64,000 bases of DNA, from positions 1 to 64,000 of the forward strand of contig NZ_JAGGJA010000008.1 in assembly GCF_026229185.1 (NCBI RefSeq), given 5' to 3'. This DNA comes from Fodinibius salsisoli (GTDB taxonomy: Bacteria; Bacteroidota; Rhodothermia; Balneolales; Balneolaceae). Under the pieces are notes generated by a model. The model did no database searches. It saw nothing but the letters and a program-made list of their open reading frames with translations, and was not told the DNA's origin. Within the stretch, counting starts at the first letter, position 1, and each line of letters opens with the position of its first letter. Position numbers and translations under genes: made by a program. Below, in pieces: positions 15,472 through 25,570 of the stretch.

Positions 15472-17211
15472 TTACCAGCCCGGATTCTGTTCTAAATTTT
15501 GGTTTAATTCTAAATCTTCTTTTGGTAACGGATAATAATAGTCCTTGGGCTCCTCAAATGTGCCACCGGAGAACAGTTTTAAGTTTCCGGATGTCCCATT
15601 GGTAAGAGGTCGTTCATTAATATTAATTTTTGCCGTTACTTCCGCAGGTGCTCCCGAGTCATCTCCATCATGTACATAGACATCATAATTACCATCCTTA
15701 TTAAAGTCATGGGCTCCCAAACCTGAGAAGTATATACCCCTTATCGGTTTTTCAACCTTTTTGCCTTCTTTCCATCTCATTAAGTCGCTCCAACGCAGCC
15801 CTTCATTAACCATTTCTACTCTACGTTCCCGTCGGATCTCCAGAATTACGCCTTTATTGGCCCCCTGCTCAAGATTCTGATACATAGCCTCCTGATAAGG
15901 ATCGGGGTTCGCATTGGCATCGGCCATATTTAAGTGGGGCATACCCACACGATCTCTCAATTTATTAATCGACATATCCAAATCTGCTTGCGTAAGCGTT
16001 CCTAACTCTGCTTTTGCTTCAGCATAAATCAGTAACGCCTCGGCATAACGGAAAAGGATAACATCGTTATACGATCCACCCGAGCCCCATTGTGGCCCTT
16101 TCGGGGGCAACGCTTTTATCACTCTGTATCCTGTTCTCGTTATATCTAAATTGACGGGTTCACGATCATCCGAACCATAGGTAGCATAATCAGGTCCTGC
16201 TGTAGTTTGGGTTAATCTTGGATCTCGATTCTGCATCTCCTCATAGAATCCAATGGTTTCATAATCAGCCTGATCGGTAAATCGGCTACCGTCACGCATT
16301 AAATAGCTATTGACAAGCTCTTTTGTGAGCCCCCACCGACCCTGCGTCGGTGCCGTCATCCTATAGGCTAAATCGTGCGTTCGTTTGCCAAATTCATAAT
16401 CCACAGCTAAAATGGTCTCAGTCATATCTTGATTACTTCTCGCAAACAAATCCAGATATGCCCGGTCTTCACCACCATTGATATACAAAGTGTACGCCCC
16501 GGAATCTATCAACTCCTCAGCAGCTGAGGCCGCCTCTATCAAGAATTTACCGGAACCTTCTAAATCATGATATTTTCTAAAAGTCCCTTCGAACAAACAG
16601 ATCCGGGCTTTTAAAATAAGTGCCGTGTATTTTGTAACCTCATTTAATTTTTTTTCTGCAGGAATATTATCGACAGCATAATTTATATCGGTAAGAACGG
16701 AGTCCATGACTAATGCTCGTGAGTCCCGGGCTTTATTCAGTAATTCTTCATCATCCGCTTCCAACACTTCGCTATACCAGGGGACATCTCCAAACCGTTT
16801 CACTTTCTCGTAATAAAAATAGGCTCGAAAAAACCTGGCTATGCCAGAGTATTTGGCCTTGGCACCCGCATCATCTACCCTGTCATAGTTTTCGAGGAAA
16901 TAGTTTATTCTTCGCAGATACCCCCAAGACCATCCTCCGCTACCTCTGCCTGTTGGTACCGTACGTGAGCCTTCAACTCTGCTGGCAGCACTCACTCCCA
17001 GAATATTATCTGAAGCGGCGTCATCCATATACACCGATTTCTTGGGCAATACAGCATACAAATCATTGGTGTACACTCTTAAATCATCACCTGTATTGAA
17101 AAATTCTTCTGCTGTTATAGCATCATCAGGAGGTTGATTAAGTATATCCTGACAGCTTGCAGCTATTAGGAACAACATTACGATTGTTGACAATTGTATT
17201 ATCCTACTCAT
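15472..17211 (-). CDS. SusD/RagB-family outer-membrane nutrient-binding lipoprotein
   Basis: A 579-residue surface lipoprotein that captures the ligand over the SusC channel. The signal peptide ends in the lipobox AASC, and the SusD helices with TPR-like repeats (FFRAYFYYEKVKRFGDVPWY, LILKARICLFEGTF) and C-terminal region (LLIYAEAKAELGTLTQADLDMSINKLRDR; RRERRVEMVNEGLRWSDLMRW) are typical. The frame is open to 17283, where it touches the SusC stop, but ATG at 17211 gives a clean signal peptide and has AGG eight bases upstream. No substrate-specific feature is visible; the neighbouring phosphatases suggest an organophosphate rather than a glycan. Confidence 0.93.
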   Translation of the reverse strand: MSRIIQLSTIVMLFLIAASCQDILNQPPDDAITAEEFFNTGDDLRVYTNDLYAVLPKKSVYMDDAASDNILGVSAASRVEGSRTVPTGRGSGGWSWGYLRRINYFLENYDRVDDAGAKAKYSGIARFFRAYFYYEKVKRFGDVPWYSEVLEADDEELLNKARDSRALVMDSVLTDINYAVDNIPAEKKLNEVTKYTALILKARICLFEGTFRKYHDLEGSGKFLIEAASAAEELIDSGAYTLYINGGEDRAYLDLFARSNQDMTETILAVDYEFGKRTHDLAYRMTAPTQGRWGLTKELVNSYLMRDGSRFTDQADYETIGFYEEMQNRDPRLTQTTAGPDYATYGSDDREPVNLDITRTGYRVIKALPPKGPQWGSGGSYNDVILFRYAEALLIYAEAKAELGTLTQADLDMSINKLRDRVGMPHLNMADANANPDPYQEAMYQNLEQGANKGVILEIRRERRVEMVNEGLRWSDLMRWKEGKKVEKPIRGIYFSGLGAHDFNKDGNYDVYVHDGDDSGAPAEVTAKININERPLTNGTSGNLKLFSGGTFEEPKDYYYPLPKEDLELNQNLEQNPGW

Positions 17212-17282
17212 TGTGATACCTATTTTCATTATATAGTTAAAAAATTCGCTGATAAATCTGCTTAGAGATTGGCGGGGAACCA

Positions 17283-20200
17283 TTACAGGCTAATTTGCAC
17301 ACCTGCAGAATACGTCTTACCCATGGGATATAGCTGTGTATTGGTAGCAGGTTTGGCACTAACACCATTGGGATTTGAATAACTTACATGGGCCCCTACT
17401 GCTTCAGGATCCAGGTAATCCGTTAACCCTCCAAAGGTCCAGGTAAATAAATTTTCACCACTAAAGAAGATTCTTAACCGTTTGACATTAATTTTTTGTG
17501 TGAGGCTCAGCGGAAGGGTGTAGCCCAAAGTTAAATTTTTGATTCTCAGATAACCTATATTTGTTAAATAGTGGTCATTGAGATTAGCTGACATACGTCC
17601 TGAACTAAGGGCATTATACGCCCTTTGCCGTTGAGGATAAATTCTATTGGGATCATTCGGATGTTTCGGATCCCAGACTTTATCCAACAAATCTTTCCTG
17701 ATAAAAGATACATATGGTCTGTGAAAAGTAGCCCAATACAATGGACCTGACGGGTACCAATGTTGTTTCGCAACGCCCTGCCCAATTACAGAGAGATCGA
17801 AATATTTCCAGTCGGCATTGATGTTGAAGCCAAAAGGAAACTGTGGCATGGCGTTTCCGATGGGTACCAGATCTCCACGGTCTTCCAGGGTATTAGCGCC
17901 GTTGTTAATCATACCATCTCCATTTACGTCCACATACTTAAGATCTCCTCCCTTCAGGTAATTCCAATCAGAATTTGACCCGTAGTCAAGTATTCCCCTG
18001 TAAACTTCAACTAAATTATCTCGGCCAAACTTATTCTCAAATGCCGCTGCAGCTTCATTTGATTGAAATTGGCCATCAATACGATAGCCCCAAATTTCGC
18101 CAACTTCCTGTCCTTCCCAAAAGGTGCTTAGTAAACCATTTGGATTATCAAATTTTGTGATGACAGCCTTATTGTTTGATACATTTGCTTGTATATTAAA
18201 AGAAAGTTCAGAACCCATGACATCAAACTGGTCATTATAACCAACGGTTAATTCAAACCCTCTGTTTCGCATAGATGCATAGTTTCTTCTCGGCTCTGAA
18301 GCGCCAAATACAGCAGGCAGTGGCCTTCCGGGCAGATACATATCGCTGGTATTGCGTTCATACAGATCAACAGAAGCCGATAGTTTATCCTCAAGAAACC
18401 CCATGTCAACACCTATGTTCGTTGACGTAATTTTTTCCCAGGCAATATTCGCCGGAAGTGGTTCTGGTGCCCGGGCATAATTAACTTCTTGACCATCAAC
18501 TAACCAAGATTTCCTACCCATCCCTATAAGTTCTCTGAAGGTGTTTACCCCTACACTTTGGTTGCCCAGCTTTCCGTATGAAGCCCTCAACTTTAATGAG
18601 GAAATCACATTGTCTACAGCGGAGGTCCAAAATTTTTCATTATCTACTTGCCAACCTATACCTACTGACGGAAACAATCCCCACCGATTATCCTTTGGAA
18701 AACGAGATGATCCATCATAACGGGTATTCACCTCCAGTAAATATTTGCCATCATAATTGTAATTAAAACGGCCGAAATAACCTTGAAGAGCCCAGTCTAA
18801 TGTCGATCCTGACATATCTAACATTTCAGTTCCAAATGAGATATTGGCCTTATCCCTTGTGAGCAGATCCTCAATTCTCGCTCCCACTCTGTCACGGTCA
18901 AACACCTCTTGGTTATAACCAAGCATTAACTTAAAATTATGCTTGTCTGCAATATCCTGGGTATATGTTCCATACATATTCAAAGCCTGGTAATAATCCT
19001 TCCAACGCCACTCATTATGCCGATTAAGGCCAGCCCCCTCTATTAATTCAAGTTCATTACCTGACAGATAAGAAAAGGGGGTATAGGTATATGTGCGATC
19101 ATTTCTGTCAATGGAGTAGCTGTAATCCATCTTAAGCTCTAATCCCTGAACAGGGTTTACCTCAGCTTTTAATGTATTTGTCTGCTTTTCGTACTTCCAT
19201 CGGCGATGAGCAGCTCCCTCTTTCAAGGCCCCCATGCGGCCTACATACCCATTTCTGGTTCGTCCAATACTTACGCCATACCCGTCTATAAAAGCTGGAT
19301 AATTGGGAAAAGCATCACGCCATTTACTAACACCAAAGGTACCGCCCCAACCATTTTTGGTGCCAGCAAATTCTTCATTAAACCTGCTACTGAATTTGCT
19401 GATAGCAGATAGTTTTAACCAGTCATAGGGAGTGATATTCAAGCTAACCTGGAGGTTATATCGCTTTAGCTTAGAATCCTGAATATTTTGAACTTTATCC
19501 CGCTGGTATATCCTCCCTGATATAAATCCATTAATTTTATCAGAGCCTCCGGAGACAGATATATTATGCATCACATGTGGACGCCGTTTCTTAAACAGGA
19601 GATCATAATAATCAGTTTTCCCATAGAATTTATAGGTCCCATCCGGTTGCTCCTCATAATAGGGTTCTATCTCACCCTTCCCCACTTGTTCGGCAATATC
19701 CCAATCCTCACCCTCATAACACACATAACAACCACTATGATACGAACCAATGGCTTCATCCGCCCACCGGGCATAGGTAGCGGGATTAGTCACAAAATCC
19801 GTACGAGTCGTATTGGTTGTAAAACCGGTATTATTGGAATATTCTACTTCAAACTCTCCCTCCGTACCCGTTTTGGTAGTTATCAAAATGACTCCAAAAG
19901 AACCTCGCGCGCCATAAATAGCTGCAGCTTCAGCATCTTTCAAGACCGTAACACTTTCAATATCATTGGGATTTACATTCGCAAGATCTTCCTCGATTCC
20001 ATCAACTAAAACAAGAGGCGATCCGCCATTTATCGAGTTAAAACCACGAATATTAATGGAAGCCGTCTTCGATGGATCTCCACCACCTGCATTTCTAACA
20101 TTTAAACCCGGAATAGCTCCCTGCAAAGAACTTGCTATATCAGCAGACGGACGCGTTGCAATATCCTCAACTTCCATTTCACTAACCGAGCCAACCAGAT

Positions 20201-20876
20201 TTTCTTCTTTTTGGGTACCATAGCCGACTACAACCATTTCTTCTCCAGTAATAGCCTCCTGCTGCATTTCAATATTGATTTTCTCACGTTCATTTATAGG
20301 TATAACTTTCGTTTTATACCCCACAAATGTGGCTATCAACGTATCCTGCAGGCTCTCGACAGTAAGCTCAAAAGCTCCCTCACTATCAGTAGAGGTCCCT
20401 GTCGTAGTTCCCTTAACCATAATATTAACACCAGGCAGACTCTCTTGAGTATTAGCGTCATAAACAGTTCCTTCCACGGTCTCTGCAACCGGATCATCTT
20501 TTCCTACCGTTTTAAAATCAGATACGTTAACCGTTATCGTTTTATTAATCTGCCTAAATTTTAGGCCGGTCTCTCTTGCAACCAACCTTAAAATGTCAGC
20601 TACAGAACGTCGTTTGTCTGTGAATGATACACGATAAGGCATCGCTTCTATCCGATATTTGCTATATAGAAAAGAAAAAGACGTCTCAGATTCGATACCG
20701 CTAAAAACACTTTCAACTGAGTTATTTTCAGCAGCAATCTCGACAAAAACATCTTCTATGCTTTGGGCAGAGCTATGTTCTGCCATGACTAATGGAGCTA
20801 ACAAACAACACATTAGTAATCCCAGTAAGGCATCACGTGACATACGATAGGCTGTTCTTAGTATTGTTTTTTTCAT
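17283..20876 (-). CDS. SusC/RagA-family TonB-dependent receptor with STN signalling domain
   Basis: A 1197-residue outer-membrane transporter. After the signal peptide (to about residue 38) comes an STN domain (about 45-112), which contacts a FecR-type anti-sigma factor, then a carboxypeptidase-like domain (GTVYDANTQESLPGVNIMVKGT, about 135-210), the plug (VVVGYGTQKEENLVGSVSEM and VLVDGIEEDLANVNPNDIESVTVLKDAEAAAIYGARG region) and a 22-strand barrel ending in the expected aromatic-rich terminus YSAGVQISL. It pairs with the SusD gene downstream. With the ECF sigma and FecR genes directly upstream, ligand binding should switch on its own operon by trans-envelope signalling. Confidence 0.95.
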   Translation of the reverse strand: MKKTILRTAYRMSRDALLGLLMCCLLAPLVMAEHSSAQSIEDVFVEIAAENNSVESVFSGIESETSFSFLYSKYRIEAMPYRVSFTDKRRSVADILRLVARETGLKFRQINKTITVNVSDFKTVGKDDPVAETVEGTVYDANTQESLPGVNIMVKGTTTGTSTDSEGAFELTVESLQDTLIATFVGYKTKVIPINEREKINIEMQQEAITGEEMVVVGYGTQKEENLVGSVSEMEVEDIATRPSADIASSLQGAIPGLNVRNAGGGDPSKTASINIRGFNSINGGSPLVLVDGIEEDLANVNPNDIESVTVLKDAEAAAIYGARGSFGVILITTKTGTEGEFEVEYSNNTGFTTNTTRTDFVTNPATYARWADEAIGSYHSGCYVCYEGEDWDIAEQVGKGEIEPYYEEQPDGTYKFYGKTDYYDLLFKKRRPHVMHNISVSGGSDKINGFISGRIYQRDKVQNIQDSKLKRYNLQVSLNITPYDWLKLSAISKFSSRFNEEFAGTKNGWGGTFGVSKWRDAFPNYPAFIDGYGVSIGRTRNGYVGRMGALKEGAAHRRWKYEKQTNTLKAEVNPVQGLELKMDYSYSIDRNDRTYTYTPFSYLSGNELELIEGAGLNRHNEWRWKDYYQALNMYGTYTQDIADKHNFKLMLGYNQEVFDRDRVGARIEDLLTRDKANISFGTEMLDMSGSTLDWALQGYFGRFNYNYDGKYLLEVNTRYDGSSRFPKDNRWGLFPSVGIGWQVDNEKFWTSAVDNVISSLKLRASYGKLGNQSVGVNTFRELIGMGRKSWLVDGQEVNYARAPEPLPANIAWEKITSTNIGVDMGFLEDKLSASVDLYERNTSDMYLPGRPLPAVFGASEPRRNYASMRNRGFELTVGYNDQFDVMGSELSFNIQANVSNNKAVITKFDNPNGLLSTFWEGQEVGEIWGYRIDGQFQSNEAAAAFENKFGRDNLVEVYRGILDYGSNSDWNYLKGGDLKYVDVNGDGMINNGANTLEDRGDLVPIGNAMPQFPFGFNINADWKYFDLSVIGQGVAKQHWYPSGPLYWATFHRPYVSFIRKDLLDKVWDPKHPNDPNRIYPQRQRAYNALSSGRMSANLNDHYLTNIGYLRIKNLTLGYTLPLSLTQKINVKRLRIFFSGENLFTWTFGGLTDYLDPEAVGAHVSYSNPNGVSAKPATNTQLYPMGKTYSAGVQISL

Positions 20877-20920
20877 ATCTTATAAAAGATTAATGGGTTC
20901 TTTATTACTCGTTAATTGAC

Positions 20921-20969
20921 GGCTCGCTTACTACATGCGCCAACATTGTTAGGTAAGCGGGCCTTTTTT
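20921..20969 (+). terminator. Hairpin with T-run between fecR and susC, facing the plus strand
   Basis: GGCTCGCTTAC (20921-20931) and GTAAGCGGGCC (20953-20963) form an 11-bp stem with one G-T pair. The T-run follows on the plus strand, although both neighbouring genes are on the minus strand. On the minus strand it is preceded by an A-run and could be a 5'-UTR structure of susC or an attenuator. Confidence 0.5.
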
Positions 20970-20991
20970 ATTCGTATATGTTATAACCGGT

Positions 20992-22029
20992 TTATTTACA
21001 TCTTCCTCCTGTTATAATTATCCCCCCTTCTGTGGATTTATAATCCACATCCAGAGCAAACTGCATAGCTTCTAACACATTTTCTAAACTTTCTTCCTGT
21101 TGTTCGCCATGTAACACACAACTTTTTATGGCCTCATTTTCGATGCTAATTTCTGTGCCGTACCATCGCTCCAGGGTTGCCACAATCTCTGCTACAGTTT
21201 TATTGTGGAAATATAAAACTCCATCCCTCCAGGATATTAGCCGGCGAATGTCACCAGATTCTTTTGTAAACTTTTGGCTTTTTTTGTCAAATGCAGCCCA
21301 TTGGTTGCGGGTTAATAACATTGCATCTGGAGAGTCAGCCTGCCCCTTTTCTACCGATACCTTTCCATGCTCAACCGCCACTTTCACATCTTGTTCACCA
21401 GGAAATGCTTTTATATTAAAAGCGGTGCCTAAAACGGTAGTCTTTAAATTACCGGCATGAACTTTGAAAGGACGTTCCTCATCTGGTGCCACTTCAAAGA
21501 AGGCTTCACCTTCCAAAAATATTTTACGACTTGCAGTTCCAAACTTTTCAGGAAAGCGTAACGTACTTTCCGAGTTTAGATGTACCTTACTTCCATCACT
21601 TAATGTTAGTATTGCCGTTTTACCAGCCGGCATCGTGCGTTCCACATAGGTAATTTCTTGGTCTAAAAAATGACTTTGCCATACATAAATACCCACGCTC
21701 GCTGAGAGTGTTAACAGTATAACCGCTGCCGTAGCGACCCATTGGTATTTATCTTTTTTGTGTAAATAGGTATTTGGAAGAGATGATATTGATGAGTCAG
21801 CTGTTGCATCAGGAGTCCTATCATCGATCTTCTGCAACAAGGTTGCTTTAATATGTCCTTCATCAATGTTTCCTGTACTACTACCGGCATTTCTGATAGC
21901 AAACTGCTCCAATCGATCAGCATGTGAAGAATCCTGTTGCAGCCAAGCCTCTATTTGTTCCTCTTCGGCCTGGGTACAGCTTCCTTCTAAATAACGCCTG
22001 AGTAATATGTCGCCGGGGTCGTTCATCAT
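20992..22029 (-). CDS. FecR-family anti-sigma factor
   Basis: A 345-residue inner-membrane regulator. Residues 1-85 form the cytoplasmic sigma-binding part (YLEGSCTQAEEEQIEAWL), one membrane helix lies at about 94-115 (VATAAVILLTLSASVGIYVW), and the periplasmic FecR domain (about 125-260, with LTLSDGSKVHLNSESTLRFPEKF and EGEAFFEV) is followed by a C-terminal STN-like DUF4974 domain (about 270-340). It should hold the ECF sigma factor inactive until the STN domain of SusC signals. The gene lies between the sigma gene and susC in the expected order. Confidence 0.93.
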   Translation of the reverse strand: MMNDPGDILLRRYLEGSCTQAEEEQIEAWLQQDSSHADRLEQFAIRNAGSSTGNIDEGHIKATLLQKIDDRTPDATADSSISSLPNTYLHKKDKYQWVATAAVILLTLSASVGIYVWQSHFLDQEITYVERTMPAGKTAILTLSDGSKVHLNSESTLRFPEKFGTASRKIFLEGEAFFEVAPDEERPFKVHAGNLKTTVLGTAFNIKAFPGEQDVKVAVEHGKVSVEKGQADSPDAMLLTRNQWAAFDKKSQKFTKESGDIRRLISWRDGVLYFHNKTVAEIVATLERWYGTEISIENEAIKSCVLHGEQQEESLENVLEAMQFALDVDYKSTEGGIIITGGRCK

Positions 22030-22273
22030 ACATTAGATTCTTTTCTTCCTTCCATTTATATATATGCTTAAAACCCAAGGGTACCCTCATAATTTTTTTA
22101 TTTTTTTAAATGAGGTTTTATCAACATGAGGGACAGAAAAATCACCTGCTGACTGATTTTCATATGCCAATGAAGGTGATGGATTAAGAAGTGAAGGAGA
22201 ATCTCAGCGATTAAAGACAGGACGTCCACCTTCAAGAAGTTGTGGAAAAGGAACTTACAAAGAAGCTAAGATC
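22030..22273. promoter_or_regulatory. Sigma-fecR intergenic region
   Basis: A gap of 244 bases, longer than is usual between coupled sigma and fecR genes, so fecR-susC-susD may have its own promoter here that is read by the ECF sigma factor. I could not identify -35/-10 elements. Confidence 0.3.
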
Positions 22274-22786
22274 TCAGACTCGAAACTCATCCAACTCTAC
22301 GCGTAATATTTTCAACGTATGACTAATTTGCCCCTCTACCGTTTTTGGAGAGATGCCCATTTGGTCTGCTATCTGATTGTACGTCAGACCTTTATCCCGG
22401 CTTAACCTAAAGGCTTGCTTTGCCCTGGTGGGCACCTGTTCCAGCGCCTGCTGATAGGCATTAGATAACTCTTTTTTTGCTAATTGGCCATCAACGGTAT
22501 GAACTGAGACGGGTACCTTTTTAGCATAATCATAATCGAAGGAGGGTTTTCTCTTTTTGCTTCGGAGGGAATATAGCGCATGGTTTCGGGCCATTTTGAG
22601 TATATAACCCTTCACTTTTGGATGGTCAGGATTTATGATTTCTCTCTTTTCCCAGACCTTAATAAATACTTCCTGCACCCAATCTTCTAATTCTGTCTTA
22701 TCGGATGTATAGTACGAGAGCAAGTTAGATACCGCCTGGACGTGGGTATCAAAAAGCTTGTTGAACTGTCTTTTAGAGAGCATCAC
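22274..22786 (-). CDS. ECF RNA polymerase sigma factor (Bacteroidota FecI-type)
   Basis: A 170-residue sigma-70 family factor with region 2 (about 10-75, TELEDWVQEVFIKVWEKRE) and region 4 (about 110-165, GLTYNQIADQMGISPKTVEGQI helix-turn-helix) and nothing else, as in ECF sigma factors of Bacteroidota nutrient-uptake loci. It should direct transcription of the downstream fecR-susC-susD genes when FecR releases it. Two methionines begin the frame; either could be the start. It is the first gene of the regulated block on the minus strand. Confidence 0.93.
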   Translation of the reverse strand: MMLSKRQFNKLFDTHVQAVSNLLSYYTSDKTELEDWVQEVFIKVWEKREIINPDHPKVKGYILKMARNHALYSLRSKKRKPSFDYDYAKKVPVSVHTVDGQLAKKELSNAYQQALEQVPTRAKQAFRLSRDKGLTYNQIADQMGISPKTVEGQISHTLKILRVELDEFRV

Positions 22787-22981
22787 GAACCAATCGTCAT
22801 CTTATAAGCCGTTAAAAGTTCAGCCAGTTAGAATATCATTTACTATCCTTCATTCCTTAATGGGTTCAAATATAATTGCTCCAAACCATTTAGTCTTTAC
22901 CAAAATATTAAGTAAATGTTATGAACATTTTTTGATAAAGGTTTCTTTGTTGCTATTCAATTCTTCTCCTATGGTCCTGAC

Positions 22982-23752
22982 TTATGTTGATAACAGGATA
23001 TAAATACCGGCAGCCAATATTCCTCCTGCAATAGGAGCCAGTACCGGAATCCAGGAATAGCTCCAATCACTGGTGCCTTTATTAGTAATGGGCAAAAGAG
23101 CATGCATGATTCTTGGACCTAAATCCCGCGCCGGATTTATGGCATACCCCGTTGGACCGCCAAGCGATAATCCTATCCCCAGAACTAACAGTCCTACAGG
23201 GAGAGCCGATAAGGCCCCTAACCCAAAGCCTACTTCCTTACCACCAATCGTAATGGTCTCTAAAAGCTGGCCGTTGGCTCCAATAAATCCCGGTGATACT
23301 AAATACAGCACACCCAATACAAGGATTAGCGTGCCAATTGCTTCGGTTAAGAAATTAGAGGAATACCTCCTGATATTGGGAATTGTACTATGACAGGCTA
23401 AAATAAGTCCTTCATCTGTTGTCTCTTGAAAGTGGTCGCGATACGATAACCATACCAATAAAGCTCCAAGGGCACCTCCAATGAGCTGTGCTACAATATA
23501 AGGGAACACCAGGGACCACTTAAACAAACCTGCTGCTGCAAGCCCAACGGTCACAGCCGGATTAATGTGGGCACCGCTAAACTGTCCCATAGTAAATACT
23601 GCTACAAAAACCGCGATTCCCCATCCCCAGGTTATGACAATCCATCCGCTGTCTTTTCCTTTTGTCTTATTCAACAAAACGTTTGCTACTACTCCATTTC
23701 CGAGTAGTATCAGGATGGCTGTGCCAATGATTTCTGCAATAAATGGAGACAT
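22982..23752 (-). CDS. glpF: Glycerol uptake facilitator (aquaglyceroporin)
   Basis: A 256-residue inner-membrane MIP-family channel with six membrane segments and two half-helices carrying NPA motifs at residues 64-66 (GAHINPAVTVG) and 206-210 (INPARDLGPR). The aspartate after the second NPAR is typical of glycerol facilitators rather than strict water channels. Located 83 bases after glpK on the same strand, so the two form an operon for passive entry and trapping of glycerol. It lies directly upstream of the sigma/FecR/SusCD/PhoD/GDPD block. Confidence 0.93.
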   Translation of the reverse strand: MSPFIAEIIGTAILILLGNGVVANVLLNKTKGKDSGWIVITWGWGIAVFVAVFTMGQFSGAHINPAVTVGLAAAGLFKWSLVFPYIVAQLIGGALGALLVWLSYRDHFQETTDEGLILACHSTIPNIRRYSSNFLTEAIGTLILVLGVLYLVSPGFIGANGQLLETITIGGKEVGFGLGALSALPVGLLVLGIGLSLGGPTGYAINPARDLGPRIMHALLPITNKGTSDWSYSWIPVLAPIAGGILAAGIYILLST

Positions 23753-23835
23753 AAATATTTCGTAATTATAGAGTTAAAGATATTAGCTTATTGATTACCA
23801 ATATTTCAGCTACATACATCACTTTTCACTGGGAG

Positions 23836-25341
23836 TCATTGCTTAGCCCCATTTTTGGACCAGCTTAAAGCGGTTTCCAAGGCTCTATTCCATTCTCCCT
23901 TCATTGGTTCTATTTCATCATCAGAAAGCTGGGGAACAAACTTTTCATCTTGTTGCCACTGGCTGTTAATTTCTTCTTGGCTTTCCCAATAATTCACAGC
24001 TAAACCCGCCAGGTAAGCCGCTCCTAATGCCGTTGTTTCCAGTGTTTTAGGCCTTAATACCGGTACTTGCAATAAATCAGACTGAAACTGTACTAGCAGA
24101 TCATTGGCTGCTGCCCCACCATCTACCCGTAACTCTTTAATTTCTATGTTCGAATCAGCCTCCATTGCCGTAATTACATCCATTGTTTGATAGGCAATAC
24201 TCTCGAGCGCGGCCCGGGCTATATGCCCGGCATTGGCACCACGCGTTAACCCAACCATAGTACCGCGGGCATGCTGATTCCAGTGAGGAGCACCCAGCCC
24301 CGCAAAGGCAGGAACTAAATAGACTCCGTTGTTATCTTCCACAGAAGCAGCCAGGGCTTCTATTTCTGAAGCTTCACGGATTAACCCCAGCTCATCACGC
24401 AGCCACTGAACCACCGCCCCGGCAATAAAGATGCTCCCCTCAAGGGCGTATTCTACGCTACCGTCAATTTCCCAGGCTATCGTCGTTAATAAATTATTTT
24501 CTGAAGTAATGGGCTTTTGTCCGGTGTTCATAATCATAAAACAGCCCGTCCCATAGGTATTTTTTACCATCCCCGATTCAATGCACCGCTGACCAAAAAG
24601 AGCTGCCTGTTGATCGCCGGCAATACCAGAAATAGGAATATTATCCGCAAGAATTTTGGTTTCTCCGTAGACCTCGCTCGAAGATTTTACTTCAGGAAGC
24701 AGTGCTTTGGGAATATCTAACAAATCCAGAATTTCACGGTCCCATTCCCCTTTTTTGATATTATACAGCATCGTTCTGGAAGCATTTGTTGCATCCGTAA
24801 CATGCGTATCGCCGCGCGTAAAGTTCCAAATAAGCCAGGTATCCATAGTACCAAAGGCAAGCTCCCCGTTTTCGGCACGCTCCCGACCCCCTTCTACATT
24901 ATCGAGGATCCACTTTATTTTAGTTGCTGAGAAATAGGCATCAATAATAAGCCCCGTCTTATCCCGAATCTTTTCAACTAATCCCTCTTGCTCCTTCAGT
25001 GCATCGCAAAATTTTGAGGTTCTTCGATCTTGCCACACAATGGCATTATAGACGGGCTTACCGGTTTTACGATCCCAGAGAAGGGTAGTCTCACGCTGAT
25101 TGGTGATGCCTATAGCTGCAATATCTTCGGCATGCAACCCGGCCTCAGTTATTGCTTCTGCGGCTACCGAGGATTGGCTAGACCAAATTTTGAGGCCGTC
25201 ATGCTCTACCCATCCGGGTTTGGGATAAATTTGTTGGAATTCTTTTTGGGCTATCGATTTAGTATTCCCTTGCTTATCAAAAATAATTGCTCTTGAACTT
25301 GTCGTTCCCTGGTCCAGAGCCAAAATATATTTGTCGGCCAT
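23836..25341 (-). CDS. glpK: Glycerol kinase
   Basis: A 501-residue FGGY-family kinase that converts glycerol and ATP to sn-glycerol 3-phosphate in the cytoplasm. Family marks are [15 protein letters not shown] at 7-21, the substrate motif [12 protein letters not shown] (80-91), [31 protein letters not shown] and the C-terminal ATPase motif [20 protein letters not shown]-type region near 397-416. Full length. First gene of the glpK-glpF operon. The regulator and the glycerol 3-phosphate dehydrogenase are not in the window. Confidence 0.96.
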   Translation of the reverse strand: MADKYILALDQGTTSSRAIIFDKQGNTKSIAQKEFQQIYPKPGWVEHDGLKIWSSQSSVAAEAITEAGLHAEDIAAIGITNQRETTLLWDRKTGKPVYNAIVWQDRRTSKFCDALKEQEGLVEKIRDKTGLIIDAYFSATKIKWILDNVEGGRERAENGELAFGTMDTWLIWNFTRGDTHVTDATNASRTMLYNIKKGEWDREILDLLDIPKALLPEVKSSSEVYGETKILADNIPISGIAGDQQAALFGQRCIESGMVKNTYGTGCFMIMNTGQKPITSENNLLTTIAWEIDGSVEYALEGSIFIAGAVVQWLRDELGLIREASEIEALAASVEDNNGVYLVPAFAGLGAPHWNQHARGTMVGLTRGANAGHIARAALESIAYQTMDVITAMEADSNIEIKELRVDGGAAANDLLVQFQSDLLQVPVLRPKTLETTALGAAYLAGLAVNYWESQEEINSQWQQDEKFVPQLSDDEIEPMKGEWNRALETALSWSKNGAKQ

Positions 25342-25570
25342 CCCTTTTACTTATCCCTTAGTTTTTCTTTCAATGTAAGGACAAGCTTAGATAAACCAAC
25401 TCATCATTTCAAATTATTTTTGCAAATTTTTAAAATAATGGCAAAATAATTTTACTCAGCCACCGGATGAGTATGGAGAGATAATCAACTATTGGTGCTT
25501 AATTATTTATCCAATGCCAATATCTACGAGTAGATCACAGATCTAACTTTTTCGGCATAAATAGCTCAGT

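Noticed and set aside
17212-17283. Start of the SusD gene at 17283
   Set aside because: The added 24 residues precede a complete lipoprotein signal and overlap the susC stop; the ATG at 17211 is a better start.
19566-20009. 147-codon plus-strand frame inside susC
   Set aside because: Antisense of a region encoding well-conserved plug and barrel residues.
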